From Cryptomeria japonica (lineage: Eukaryota; Streptophyta; Pinopsida; Cupressales; Cupressaceae), in the NCBI RefSeq assembly GCF_030272615.1, contig NC_081406.1, forward strand, positions 477,428,900-477,492,899: 64,000 nucleotides of DNA, given 5' to 3'. The position numbers and the translations under genes were made by a program. Under the pieces are notes generated by a model. That model searched no databases. It was not told where the DNA came from and saw nothing but the letters and a program-made list of their open reading frames with translations. Positions 1 through 12,295 of this stretch are shown here, piece by piece. Each line of letters starts with the position of its first letter. Position 1 is the stretch's first letter.

Positions 1-300
1 GACTCTAACACCCTAGATGCTATCAAAATGACCACTTGTCTCTCCAAGTTCTGCAATAAGGATATGAGGCCTATAGACAAATGGAATTCCTTGATACAAC
101 TGTGAAGAAAAATGTTTCAATTTGTGGTAGAAAAAAAGGTTCTTGATAGAAATAAAACATAGGATGAGCTACAAAGTAAGCTCAAAAATATAGAAAAGGA
201 ACTACAGGCCATGGGACATAATGAAGATTTAAAAGTGACCTTATCAAAATTAAGATGATATTAAGGAAGATCCAAAACTATAAGTTTCAAGGGTAAAATA

Positions 301-1767
301 TTACAGCTAGGATGACGTGGCTGAAAGAAGTAGATAAATGTACTAATTACTTCTTCAAACTAATTAAGAACAAACATAAAAGGTAGCTTATTGAAATGAT
401 TTAGATTAATGGGGCTCTGTCTAAAAAAACTAAAGAGATCATAAGAGCATTTAGTGATTTCTATAAGGGACTTTTTACCTCAGAATATGAGGAGAATAAT
501 GAAATTCTTCTTAAATGTTTAGAAATGACCCCTAAAAAAATTTCTAATGAAGAGGCTAAGGATCTTGATAGAGAAATCATTTTCAAGGAGATTGATGAAA
601 CTATAATGTCAATGGCCAATGGAAAGTCCCTAGGACTAGATGGATTACCAATGAAATTTTACAAGAAAACATAGAATGAATTAGCTTGGAACATGTAGAG
701 CTGTACAAAGCTACTTTTGAATAGGGGACGCTTGGGAAAAAAATCAATAAGGGTGTTATTAAATTGATTCCTAAAGATGGGGATAAAAAATCAAGTAAAA
801 AACTAGAGGCCAATTACACTTCTTAACCTTTATTATAAAATTATTGCTAAGACCCTTGCTAGGAGAATCACTATCGTTCTTGGGAAAATCATTATAGTAA
901 CTCCAATTGGATTCATTAAGGGGAGATACATTTTAGAAAATTTGACTACTAGCTGGCAGGCTATGCATTAGACTAAGGAGGATGGCCAGAATGTGGCAAT
1001 GCTACAGCTAGACTTTGAGAAAGCATATGACTGAATCAAATGGCCTTTTGTGTTGGGAATGCTTACAGATTTTGGATTCCCTAATTATTTTTGCAAATGG
1101 ATAGAAATTGTATTCCAAGGCTCCTCAATAGTGATTGATGTGAATGGAGAACTCTTAGATCCTATTGATTTGCAACATTATATAAGACAAGGGTGCCCAA
1201 TTTCCCCTACCCTATTTGTCATTGCAGTTGATGCTCTATACTATATCCTAAGGAGTACATAATTGGATCCTTTGATTAGGGAAATAAGACTCCCTAACAA
1301 TTATTCTCTTCTTAATGCCCAATTTGTGGATGACATAACCTTATACACTGAACTCTTTGAATCTAACTTTGATAATGTGATGGATAGGCTACAATTCTTC
1401 TGTGCTGCCCCAGGAGCCAAAATTACCCCCTGTCTCACTAATGAATAAAGGTTGGTTATGGTCTAGACCCTATTAAATTGTTAGATACTTGGGGATTCCT
1501 TTTTCTATTTACCCTTCTACTACAGATATGTGGGATTGGATATATGCTAAGGTGGAGAGAAAACATAATAAATGGCAAACTCATCTACTCTCACTTACTA
1601 GTAGGACACAAGCCGTAGAGAAGATCTTGGCCTCACATGCAATTTATTATTCATCCACATGGCTATTTTCTAATTATCAAGTGAACATGTTGGATAGAAT
1701 TTTGAGAGACTTCTTATGGTCAAATGGTAAAGGGGCCAAGAAAAGGCATTGTGTTTCATGGGACTAG
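301..1767 (+). pseudogene. LINE reverse transcriptase, broken
   Basis: This would encode the RNA-dependent DNA polymerase that copies the LINE transcript at a nicked target. Visible motifs are a finger motif around 610-670 (GKSLGLDGLPMKFYKK), the catalytic LDFEKAYD at about 1005-1030, RQGCPISPTLFVIAVDALYY at about 1180-1245, and the active-site box as FVDD near 1321. Most plant LINEs have FADD there, so the Ala to Val change is either decay or a variant. Stops interrupt it after YKKT (TAG where Trp is usual), after AYD (TGA where Arg is usual), after LRST (TAA) and after SWD at 1767 (TAG). It cannot give a full-length enzyme. Confidence 0.85.
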
Positions 1768-2478
1768 TGTTACACTTCAAAGAAAAATGGGGGTCTTGGC
1801 CTCTATGATCTGAAATCTCATGGGATTACCCTTGCCTCCAAGTGGATTTTCAATTATATCCATGGTGATCAACCTTGGAAATCTCTTATAAGAAATAATA
1901 TCAAATTGTCTAAACCCAAAAAGGGGAAATCATGGGTTGTCTTGAGTATTGTGATATTCTGATGGGAGACATTGAAGTCAAAATATTCGATTCAACTATT
2001 TTTCTTCCCTGTGGGAGGCTTGGAATCATGTCAAGGGATTCTTGTGCTCAATAGTGGAAATTGGAGGTCCTCCATCATATTTAGTTTTTGATAGATTAAT
2101 ATGGTGGGGCATCCAGCGAAACAATATTCCTCTTGCTTTGACCCAATGTTGCTCTACAAAATGTTGGCATTCTTTGGGTATTGTTTCCATTAGTGATTTA
2201 CTAGTTGAGTAAAGAATTGGGTCATGGATAGAGTTATGTGAAAAATTTGGGATCCCTCCTACTCACAAAAAGACCTATACTTTGATTCAAAAGGCTACAA
2301 AATCTTATTTCCCATGCAAAATCATCTATGTAGATGTATTTATGGATCAAGTTAAATGGCAAGATGGATCTAAATTACTTGATATTTCAGTTATGTAAAT
2401 CTATGAGATGATGAGAGATGATAGTAAAATACTAAAATGGATTAATAAGTATTGGAACCTTGATTGGTTGGACCCTAA

Positions 2479-3246
2479 ATGGAAAAAAAAACTCATAACT
2501 TGTTGTGGCATTACCTAGTTGAACCCAAAAAATCTTGTTTGTGTTGGGTTATATTATTGAAAAAGGTTGTGACTGGTGATGTTCTATGTTCTATTGTTAT
2601 CTCCCCCTTGTCCTCCCCATTGTGCTTGGAACCTAAGTCCATGGAACATCTCTTTTTTGAATGCTAATTTGCTAAGGTTGTGTGGTCTTTGTTCCTTGGT
2701 ATTCTTCTTTGTTTGAATACTTGGCCTAGTCTATCCTATATTGAAGTCTTAGCTGGCTATGTTGATTTGTTTGACAAGAATTTGAATAAGTTTTCGTCAG
2801 TTTTTACTTATAAAATTCTATGATTTTTGTGGAAAAGGCGAAATGAAGAATTTTTTTAGGACAAGAAGAGGAGCCTTACTGAGCTTAATTCTAAACTCAC
2901 ATATCTGATGATTATGATGCAGGTATTGACAGTGCTAGAAATTCCCAAAACTAGATTCATGATCTTGGTGCAGGAAGGTGTACTTTTAATATACAAGTCT
3001 GACATCAGATATGCACATTTCTTTAGTAAGTATATAGACATGTTGGATCAGAAAGAGCTTAACCTCATCAATGAGTTTTTGAAAGACAAAGGTATATCCA
3101 AGGAAGATGTTGAAGCAAAGAACAAAATAACCAATGAACAAGATGTTCCCAAATGGGATGTTCTATCTAAGGCAAACATTGAGCCCCCTTTGGGGGTTTT
3201 TGAATGTGATAGAGCAGGTTGTAGAAACAATATTATAGGGTCATAG
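2479..3246 (+). pseudogene. LINE C-terminal RT zinc-binding domain and tail, broken
   Basis: The first part resembles the zf-RVT domain at the C-terminus of plant LINE ORF2. It has a Trp- and Cys-containing stretch ending in the characteristic EHLFFEC near 2645-2667. The following codons continue in the same style with stops near 2820 and 2858. An open frame of 112 codons (2908-3246) with no motif I recognise then runs to a TAG. Part of that last frame may be non-coding 3' sequence of the LINE. Confidence 0.6.
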
Positions 3247-3460
3247 GATGTATGATGACTCGAGCTCTCTTATCTTAACTGTGAACTCTCAAATTTGTAA
3301 TTTTGATGGTGTATAAACTCTCATAGATGTTGGTAGATAGGTATTAGTAGTTTTTTTTTTTGAAGTAATGTTTAGACTAGTTCTCTATGTCAATGGACAG
3401 TAAGTGAAAAAACATATATGATGTATTTTGTCTAGTATCTTTATTATAAAAAAATAAGAT

Positions 3461-4984
3461 AGACATCCAGACCACATCCAAACTAGAAACCACATATAAC
3501 CAATCATTAGGGACTTTAACCAAAATAATTTGCTAGACCATAGACTTCACCAAGATGTGGAAATATAGTTTCCAAGTGCTTGAATGAGAGCCTCTCATAA
3601 GCTTGAATGTTAAGAATGAAATCAAACTCTTATTATTAGAGTTGAATTTATTTATCTAACTCTAGTAGGTTAATGAAGTAGCTTGAAAGTCGGTCCCACC
3701 AGGCATGCCAAAAATTGTTTTCACAAAAGTTTTCACCCTTCTCTGAGCTCTTAAATGAGACAACCTTGTGAAACATGGAAACAACCTCCAAGTGTGGGAC
3801 CTTGCATTGTGAGGTTGTGTCTCCTGAGAAGGTCATCTTCCTTTCTAATCAAGGTACTACATTGTTGGATTGTGAGGTTGTGTCTCCTGATGACACACAT
3901 TCAATAGGATTAAACTATTTAAAAGTGTAGATCAACTTATTTTTGTACAGGGATAACTTCAAACCTCCCATATTTATTACCCAAGAAGCCAAGATTGGCA
4001 TCTCTCTATTTATTTAACTATCCTCCTTTTGTTGTTGTATTTGGGAGTGGTATGTGAACAACTTATGGTATTGTATTTTTTCACTCTCGATGGCATCCAA
4101 TTTCATTTGAAAATCATATTACATCTCCCAAGATTTTAGATATTTGGGTTCCTCAAGCCTTAATGTTGCTAATAGATAAACAACAAAAAAAATTGCAAGG
4201 TTATGAGGAAGTGGCTATTCATTGTTGTTCTTCAAAAGTTATTTTACAGAGATTGCCTAGTGCTGATGAAAACATTTAGAAAGTAGAAAACCAGATAACA
4301 CATTAAATTCTCCAAACCTTTTAAAATCAATAGTCCCATCAGGCATGCTAGAAAATACAAAAAATATTGTTGATCCCTAAGAGGTCGAGGCCTAAATTAG
4401 GGCAGTTAGGAAATTTCATAGGTGTTGGACCAAATGTGACCTATGAAACAACCTCTAAGATTTTAGAAGCCGACTCTTAGTTCTTCTTGGGGTTTTGAAA
4501 AGGAGAGGGAAATACTCAAATTCCCCAACCTAGGCACGTTCAACAAATATAAAGCTTATAATGAATGCAAATCCATTACAACATTTTAATCCCTATATGA
4601 TAAGACATCTAGGACTTACCTATTTTTTAATAAGGGCATAGTACGACAAAGACCCTTCATTATTGGGAGGAGAATAAAACATACAAGGTGATAAACACAT
4701 AAGGTGTAGTATTTATATCCTCACCATGGGAAGTACCCATAAAGGCCAAAAAAAATTAAATAAATTCTTTAAATCTCCACAATGGCTCATCATTCTATAG
4801 ATTTTGCGATGAATGGTATAATTTGGTGTCCGTCCCTATGAAAAATAAAAGAGTAAAATTTCCTATATAATCTATCATCCATGAGAAATTTAGACAACGA
4901 GAAAAACCTAGATAGAAAAGTAATCATGCATTTAAATTTGAAACACATAACACTTCCCATAATAGACACAAAAAGGGTGACTAA
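3461..4984. other. Gene-free spacer, AT-rich
   Basis: No coding region is supported. A roughly 22-base phrase (attgtgaggttgtgtctcct and flanks) occurs at about 3807 and again at about 3870. A cccaccaggcatgc-like phrase recurs at 3694 and 4330. These look like old local duplications. Nothing else is recognised. Confidence 0.5.
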
Positions 4985-6294
4985 TGTTGAACACCTAGAA
5001 GGACTGAGAGGGGGTGAATCGGTTTGAAACTTCAAAAACAATTACAACTCAACTTTTTTAATATTAGCACTTTTATCATTAGCACATCAAGCAGAAACAC
5101 ATAAACACATGAACACCTAATTTACATGGAAAACCCAAATAGGAAAAAAAAAATGGTGAGAATCTAACCCACAATATGAATAACAGTGTTTACAACATTT
5201 TAGGATTCCATCCAAGGAGCACCAACACCTGAAGCTTGTAGAACTAAGGTGCATTACCTTAGGCAATATAAAAATGGACTTGTATAGCTGAAGATTAATT
5301 CTTCATGATAATATACAAACTATTGTTGAAGGACTCATTGTCAATCAACAATGAATGAAATAGTTGAACTAAAATTGAGAAAGATTCTCTTGATCATGAA
5401 ATTATCCTTGAACAATAATCAAGCAACCAATAACATGGGAAACATCTTTGATGATCTCCACTATCACATCATACTCTCTTGCAAAATATATTAGCTTCAA
5501 ATCTCTTCTCAAACTTACATTTGCATCACCACAAACCCAAATATTGTTGCAAACCATTCACATATACTTCTCACACAATTTAATTCTCATCCATACTTCA
5601 TTCATCCATCTACACATCTCATATATGAGATACAAAATTAAAATCGTAATCAAGGGTCGACCAAAATAGAATAAACAATGTTAGACAAAATAAGCCACCT
5701 GGAACTAAAATACTTAGATCTACTCCAAGAGAAAGAGGGAACCAAGACATATCATAATGGATCATCCCATGAATGATCCAACAATCTTCACATGCTAACA
5801 CATTCCAAAAGATGTTATGAAACATGACGTGTAGATATAATCAACTAGTCAGCCACATAAACACTTCCAATGCAAAATACTCCATGTGGATCTCCAAAAA
5901 CCAAAGTGAGACCCAAATAAACATCTCAACACATCTTCCAATGCATATCCAGACCAAAAGAAAATGATTCACTAAATTTTAATGCAATTAAAAACATATT
6001 CAGAGGTCACCAAAAGCATTTCGGACCACCCTAAATATAGGATGACACAACCAACACCAAAAGAGTATCTGGACCAACATCCATCTAGATAACCAAGGTT
6101 TGAGAAAGCATATTTGGACCAATATCCATCTAGATAACTAGGTTTGATATCAATGATAACCATACAAGCTCATGCTAACAACTATCTCCAAAAATGTCTC
6201 CCTTTGTCAATTATGGCAACACCAATAAAATAATAAACAACAAAACCAATGAAAAACTGATAATCTCACAACAATTCTCTCCAATAATCTCACA
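4985..6294 (-). repeat. copia 3' LTR
   Basis: On the - strand it starts TGTGAGATTATTGG directly after a purine tract and ends GGTGTTCAACA, giving the usual TG...CA ends and about 1.3 kb length. Near its 3' end it has GATTCACCCCCTCTCAGT, a U5 motif also present in the LTRs of E2 and E4. No second copy lies in the window, so the boundaries rest on the tract and the TG/CA ends only. Confidence 0.6.
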
Positions 6295-6295
6295 A

Positions 6296-6309
6296 CTCTC
6301 TCCCCCCTT
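6296..6309 (-). promoter_or_regulatory. Polypurine tract of the copia element
   Basis: On the - strand this reads TTTCAAGGGGGGAGAG immediately before the LTR start. A purine run in this place primes plus-strand DNA synthesis in LTR retrotransposons. Confidence 0.65.
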
Positions 6310-6479
6310 GAAAACAATGACAATGGGTACTAAAAGATAAACAAAAACATATTGACCACACAAACTATTGGTCCTCTTAAGATCAACATCAACATGAATT
6401 TAGGAAAAAAGGATAAGCGCTAAGTCTCCTCCTAAAAATATGCACCATAAAAAATGCATCTAGTTAGAAAAAGGAGGGG

Positions 6480-8748
6480 AAATAAGCCCTAACTTCTGCC
6501 CGAGATACTCAAAAGTATCCTTTGCCAATTCCTTTGTGAAAATGTTTGGTATCTACTCTAATGTAGAAATGTATTCTAGTCTAACCTTCCTTTTTTGCAA
6601 CCTTCTCCCTCAAGAATGACAATGAATTGAAATATGTTTAGTTCTTGAATGCATAACTAGATTCTTTGAAATTTTTATAGCATTCATATTATCACACATA
6701 ATAGGAATAAATTCATCATATACAACTCTAACATCCTTAAGAGTCTACTTCATCTACAAAAATTGAGTATAACAATATGTTGTGGCAATATATTCAGCTT
6801 CAACAATTGAAAATGATACAAATTCTTGTTTCTTACTCATCCATGAAAACAATCTGTCTCCCAAAAAGAGTGCTCCACCACTTGTACTCTTCTTGTCATC
6901 AACACTTCTGGCCTAATCCACATATGTATATGCCTTCAATATTAATTCTCCATCTATCTTGTACCACAAGCCAAAATCCTAAGTCCCTTTTAAATATTTG
7001 AAGATCATTTTTACTGCTTGATAATGAGTCTACTTCGAACTAGCTTGAAATATTGTAACCAAACGTACAACCTGCATAATATCTAATCTAGAAGTGGTAA
7101 GATACAATAGTCCTCCAATCATATGTTTGTACTTATTTTGATCAGCATCCAAAGATGCATCATCTTTCCCTAACTTGCCTCTAATAGCTAAAGGGGTAGT
7201 AACAAGTTTACAATTCTCCATATCAAACTTCTTCAACATCTCTTTAACATACTTAGCTTGGGAAATAAAAATTCCATCATCCATCTATGTAACTTGAAGC
7301 CCAAGGAAAAATGACATTTCTCCAAACATAGACATCTCAAATTATTTTTGCATCTCTCTTGCAAATTATTTGCACAAGCCATAATTTCCTCCAAAAATAA
7401 TATCATCAACATAAACAACAACAATCAACAACTTAAAGCCTTCAACCCTAAAATAAAGATTCCTATCTGCAATACCTTTCTTGAAATTTTGTTGTAACCA
7501 ATATTTGTCTAGTCTTTCATACCATGCTCTAGGTGCTTGTTTAAGTCCATACAATGCCTTATTTAATTTTCAAACCATGTTTGGATTATTTGACAATCTA
7601 AATCCATATGGATGTTCAATGTATACTTCTTCCAATTTTTCATTCAAAAATATTGACTTAACATCCATTTGATATACACTTAAGTTATTGCAGGTAGAAA
7701 ATCTAAGAAACATTCTAATAGCTTCCATCCTAGAAATAGGGCTAAAAGTTTCTTCAAAGTCAATACTTTCTACCTAAGGGTAGCCTTTACATACCAATCT
7801 TCCCTTGTTCTTTGTGACTTATCCTTGTTCATTCAATTTGTTATGGAACACCCACTTTGTTCCTATTAAATTCTTATCCACCAATCTAGGTACCAGCTCC
7901 CAATTTTGATTCTTATGTATCTAATTTAGTTCTTCTTCCATTGATTTAACTCAAATTTCTTGTTTTATTGCTTCTTCATATGATTTAAGCTCAATGAGTG
8001 AGAGAAAATAATAATTAGGTTTCTCATTTACCTCTGTAACACTTCTTCTTATCTGAACTCCTTTATTCTTGTCTCCAATTATCTGAACTTCCAAATGATT
8101 CCTCTACACATATTTTAGGGTCTTCATTATTTGTTTCACTTCTTCTCTGTCCTCTTCTTTTGCTTCACCTAGTTTCTTTTCATTGCTTCCTTACAAAGTT
8201 ATCTTTTCTTCTACAACAATAGGTATGATCTCAAATTCAGTCTCTTGAATAGGTTCTTGGGTAGTCTGATCCCATGCTTCGCATACTTTCACATTATTAC
8301 TCTCCAGAATTTTGTTCAATATTTTATTGTAATATCAGTAAGCATTGATATTTGTAGCATATCCCAATAATATTCCTTCATCATCTCTAGTATCAAACTT
8401 TTTGAGATCATTCTTATATCTTTTGATATAGCACTTACTTCCAAATATTCTAAAATATTTCACAGTAGGTGGTCTTCCATACCACAACTCATAAGGGGTC
8501 TTTGTATGATTTATCCTTATTTGAACCCTGTAAAGAATGCAAACAACAATGTGCAAAGTTTCTTTCCAATAAACATTAGCCAAGTTAGCATCTTTCATCA
8601 TAGTTCTAGTCACCTCAATAACAATTATATTGTTCCTTTCAACCACATCATTTTGTTGAAGGGTTCTCGGAGCAGAATGATTTCTCCTAATGCCGTATTT
8701 CTCACATAAATTATCAAATTCATTTAAATTAATTTCTCCACCTTTATC
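6480..8748 (-). pseudogene. copia pol: integrase end, reverse transcriptase and RNase H, broken
   Basis: This is a polyprotein remnant for integration and reverse transcription. The integrase part (8748-8335) begins at DKGGE of the second catalytic Asp region and includes VERNN and the ELWYGRPPTVKYFRIFGSKC stretch typical of copia. The RT part (about 7560-7240) has YGLKQAPRAWYERLDKYW and the active-site YVDDIIFGG. The RNase H part (7284-6500) has STSGGALFLGD and an EAEYIA box. At least six in-frame stops lie in the RNase H frame: TAG at 6979, 6913, 6754, 6745 and 6553, and TGA at 6610. Several replace residues that are Trp or Gln in the family. The N-terminal part was removed by the E1 insertion. 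Confidence 0.88.
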
Positions 8749-9566
8749 TGTAGTGGTGAAAATATTAGGGTTTCCACCATTAAATGTATGAAAACCACTA
8801 ATATTTAGACTTAGAAACCATTACATTAAAAGAGGGAGGTAAATCTAATGGATCTAGCCACAAATTAGCAAGGATAAGGGCTAATAATTCTATTGGATTT
8901 ACTTGATTGGATTGAATTGCCCTCTTTTAAGTTGAATTGTAAAAATGCTGAAATTAGGGTAAATATGCTAGAATTGATGTAAAAACGCATGAACAATAAG
9001 ATACAGTCATAGGACCAAGACACAAAACTAGATTTGAGAAAAGTAAATGTGTTTAGATCTATTCCTAGAAGGAGCTCCTGATTTGTCAGGACTGGGATGG
9101 TGGTCACTATAGTCCTTCACACTTTTGACACTCCAATAAGGGATTGATTCATCATTGTAAATACTACCAATTATGAATATCATAGCTCTGTACCTGCTCC
9201 TGCACATAGTAGAGAAGGGAATTAGGTTGGGAATGGGGGTTCACCTTAGGTCAAACACCAGTTTTGGAATTAACCATGAAATATAAATAAAATGATATTG
9301 AATTACAGTAATGGAAATGTTCTCCATTTGAGAGAGATGTTGAATACTAACCAAAACACAAATGTTATACCTTCTTGTGAATTTTTATTTGTCTCCACAT
9401 GGAATTAGGCTTTCATGAATGTCACTCCAATTCTTGAATCTTGACCTTATCTCTTCTCCAATCCTTGAAAGAAGACTGATTGCTTGCTCACTTGAACTTG
9501 AATTCTTTATTGCTTGATGTCGAATTCAATTTCATGTGTGTATATCAAACTAAGAAGGGTAGACCT

Positions 9567-9576
9567 CCTTTTATAC
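9567..9576 (-). promoter_or_regulatory. TATA box in E1 3' LTR
   Basis: GTATAAAAGG on the - strand. The same motif is at 31001-31010 in the partner LTR and a variant (GTATATAAAC) is at 14306-14315 in E3. It would mark the U3/R boundary of LTR transcription. Confidence 0.55.
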
Positions 9577-9718
9577 TTGCGTGTCCAAAAACAACTTAAT
9601 TTTTCAAAATAAGCCAACACAGGGCTAGAATTCCTTCTCAAATCGCATGACCATTAAGGGACCCAAATTTGGGTCCTAATTGGGAGGACTAGGGCGTTGG
9701 ACACTTTGGTCCTGAGAG

Positions 9719-9741
9719 GACTAGGGTGCCACACCCTAGTC
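9719..9741. repeat. Hairpin in E1 LTR U3
   Basis: Stem GACTAGGGTG and CACCCTAGTC (10 of 10 pairs) around a 3-base loop. The homologous site in the other LTR (about 31133-31155) has a differing stem, GGACCAA/TTGGTCC, with paired changes. E3 LTRs have related hairpins. Confidence 0.6.
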
Positions 9742-9914
9742 TTGCCCAACCAGGGACCACAAATTGAAGGCAAGATGAGGTGTGAAGTGAAAAGGGTGAT
9801 AAATTTGTATAATATGAGTAGAATAAGGTCCTATTCAAGCCTTGAATCATAAATGCAAAGGTGAGGGCCCAAATGCAGACAAAACTGTAAGGGAGTACAA
9901 TTCAGGATGTTACA

Positions 9915-10656
9915 TTTAGCCCTCACTTTAGTAGGAGTAAGAAACTAAGCATACTCTCGGTAAAGTACAAAGGTTCACATTGAAAGGATTCTACAAGATT
10001 CTAAGAAGGTAAGACACACCAAGCCCCTAGTGGACTTTACATATCTTACTACTTCAAGATCAAGAGAAAAGAGTCATCATAAGAAAGAGAGAAAAGAGAA
10101 CCATGACTACTTAGCCTAGTAAGGTTCACTTACTATGAGTCATGTAAAGAAAATACCAAAATTACAAAGTAAAAGACTAAGTTTGCTAAGTAACTAGAGT
10201 ATCAAGATATGCAAAAGAGAGAAACATTGAGAAGTGTATGCCCCCACATTAAAGTGATTGCATACACCTCATCGGGATCAATTTCTTTAAGGTAGTATAC
10301 AATCATCCAAAAGATAAGCATGTTATCACAATGGTATGCTCTCAAGAAAGAAGAAATCAAAGGACAATGATCACAAAACACAAAGCACATAAGGGTTCTA
10401 CTTAACTCTGGGGTCAGTATGCTCTTATGATAAATAATGTATATCATGTATATATTAGCATTGAATTGTCATCATCACCCAAAGAACCACCATGGAAGAA
10501 AGGAACATGCATCTTTTGAGTCAACATGGGAGAGATGAAAACATATCTAAATACTTTGCATTGTCCTCAAGTAGACAACACTAGGGATAACAAATAGAAG
10601 AAGGTTACAAACAAGCAAAAGAGGAGAGAGAGAGATAATTTATGACACAAATGAAT
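9915..10656 (-). other. E1 3' non-coding region
   Basis: This lies between the gag stop and the 3' LTR. It begins on the LTR side with a polypurine tract (- strand ...TAAAGTGAGGGCTAAA). Blocks such as gacacaccaagccc and tatgagtcatg are shared with the matching region of E3 (14667-15421), so this UTR is conserved in the family. No ORF is supported. Confidence 0.6.
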
Positions 10657-12295
10657 TTAACCAAGCATGTCATCTGCCTCCCAATCTTTCTCAACATTGT
10701 TTTGGGAAGGTGGAAAATATGCAAGAGGAGCAATTTCAAGAACGGTAGATGGAGCTACCACAAGTTCCAAACAAGGACCATGCTCTAATGATGGATCACT
10801 TTGTCTGTTACTAGGAGCTAGGATTAATACTTGTGAAAATTGTTCAAATAAATCATTTTCAACATCGATATGTTCATATTCATCATTGGAATCATTAACA
10901 TCACATTATTAGCATGAACATCATTTTTACCCATCTCTTCATCAAGATTAATAAAAATAGGATCTTTAATTGGAATAGAACATGAAACATCATTTTTCTT
11001 AAGCATTTTATGTCTTGGAGATTTAGGTTGAACTTCCTCCCTAGGGTTAGGAGAAGGTTGGGTTGTATTAATATTTGGAGTCTTTGGGGAGGAAATGGGT
11101 TGAGAAGCAAGTTCATGAGCCTTAGCACAATGTCTCCATTGACATTCTATCACACAATAGTTTCTTTTAGTTTTAGTTGAAGGTTGTGAAGGTTTAGGAT
11201 CAATAGGCATATGATATTTATCTTCCTTTAAAGAAGGATGCATGGGAGAAGGTTTTTTAGGTTGAAAGATAGGATATTCTAGGAGCTTCCCTTTGTAAGA
11301 TGTAGGAGGTGGAACTGTAGCATATAGAGGAGGAATAGAAGGTGTAGGAAGAAGACTAGGTCCTTCATGAGGAGGAGGAATAGGTCTATCATGAAGAAGA
11401 GGAATGGGATTAGGATATCTAGGTTTACTCAAGGATAAGATCATCTCATTCTTCCACCTTTGATAAGATTGAAAAAGAGCATCACTTCGAAGCTTAAGAG
11501 GTTCAAATTATTTAGACCAAACGTAATAAAGATTAAAATATCCATGCCTCACCATGGGTTGGTACATGCTATGATTAGTTGTTATTATTTTATCATTAAG
11601 AGGGAATTTCAAACACTTATGAATAGTAGAAGGAACCACTTTCATGGAAGAGAGCCAAGGATGTCCTGACTTCACACGAAATTGATCCGATGTAGGAATG
11701 ATAGAAAAATTGACATCTAGGGATTTAGTACCAACCTCAAAAGGAAGAGTAATAGAACCAATAGTAGGACAAGAGAAAATATCAAAGATCGTAATCATCA
11801 CATCAAATTTATCATATGTTGATGCAATTGTAAGGTATAAAGACATTCTTCAGTTATCGCATTCACCATACATGCAAGATAAATGAGAACCCCCTTGTGA
11901 GAGTGTGCCTTTGATCCTTGTAGTGATATATAGTGGGCCATCAAGTGATTTAATAGTCTCACTAGGATCAAAGGTGATAAACAGGTCCTTAGGAGGTGTA
12001 GGTTTATCAATAAGATTCACCACATTATTAGACTCAAGGCCAAGATCATTAGGAGAAAAGGCACTATTCTCATACTCAATCACATTGGTAGAATGAGAAG
12101 GCAAAGGATTAGTAAATATTTGGAGGTTTTGATTAAGAGGATCTACAAATTTATTCCCTTTATCATTCACACCAACTACAAACATGGTATTGTTGTCAAT
12201 AAGGCCTTGAATCTTACTCCTAAGAGAATAACACTTTTCAGTGTCATGGTCGGGTTTACGATGATATTGGAAAAAAGCTTTGGAATCATGATAAT
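10657..12295 (-). pseudogene. E1 gag/protease-like polyprotein, C-terminal part, broken
   Basis: This is the - strand continuation of the gag of E1 after the E2 insertion at 12295/12296. It starts with the zinc-knuckle-like CX2HX4HX4C region (FFQYHRKPDHDTEKC) and continues through the protease-like segment (about 12000-11510, in shifted frames). It then has a proline-rich stretch and the tail motif KDPIFINLDEEM near 10950, ending with TAA at 10657. The E3 homologue is a single open frame, while here there are frameshifts and stops. The catalytic Asp position of the protease-like part reads Tyr (VLIYLACMVN). Confidence 0.8.

Larger units (their letters stand above)
1..3460 (+). mobile_element. 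LINE (non-LTR retrotransposon), 5'-truncated by the window edge
   Basis: The + strand carries the C-terminal half of a plant LINE ORF2 in several frames broken by stops. In order there is the linker before the polymerase, reverse transcriptase motifs (300-1450), the thumb/connection region (1489-1990) and an RT zinc-binding-like region (2479-2667). A hydrophilic tail runs to 3246, followed by a short T- and A-rich 3' region ending in an A-rich stretch near 3455. The endonuclease domain would lie before position 1. A target duplication cannot be tested because the 5' end is missing. Element type is confident; the exact 3' end is inferred. Confidence 0.85.
4985..8748 (-). mobile_element. Ty1/copia retrotransposon, 3' half only
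   Basis: The - strand carries, from high to low coordinate, the end of integrase, reverse transcriptase, RNase H, a polypurine tract and a 3' LTR. The order integrase before RT is diagnostic of Ty1/copia. The element stops abruptly at 8748, in the middle of the integrase core, exactly where the E1 LTR begins (TGTAGTGG on the + strand). The missing 5' half (gag, protease, start of integrase, 5' LTR) is not found beyond the other end of E1, where the junction is rearranged. Confidence 0.85.
8749..9914 (-). repeat. E1 3' LTR
   Basis: The + strand limits are TGTAGTGGTG and ATGTTACA. It is flanked on the high side by a purine tract (+ strand tttagccctcacttta). It matches 30160-31228 along most of its length. 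A TATA-like GTATAAAAGG is on the - strand at 9567-9576, and a 10-bp perfect hairpin stem lies at 9719-9741, about 145 bases upstream of it. Confidence 0.88.
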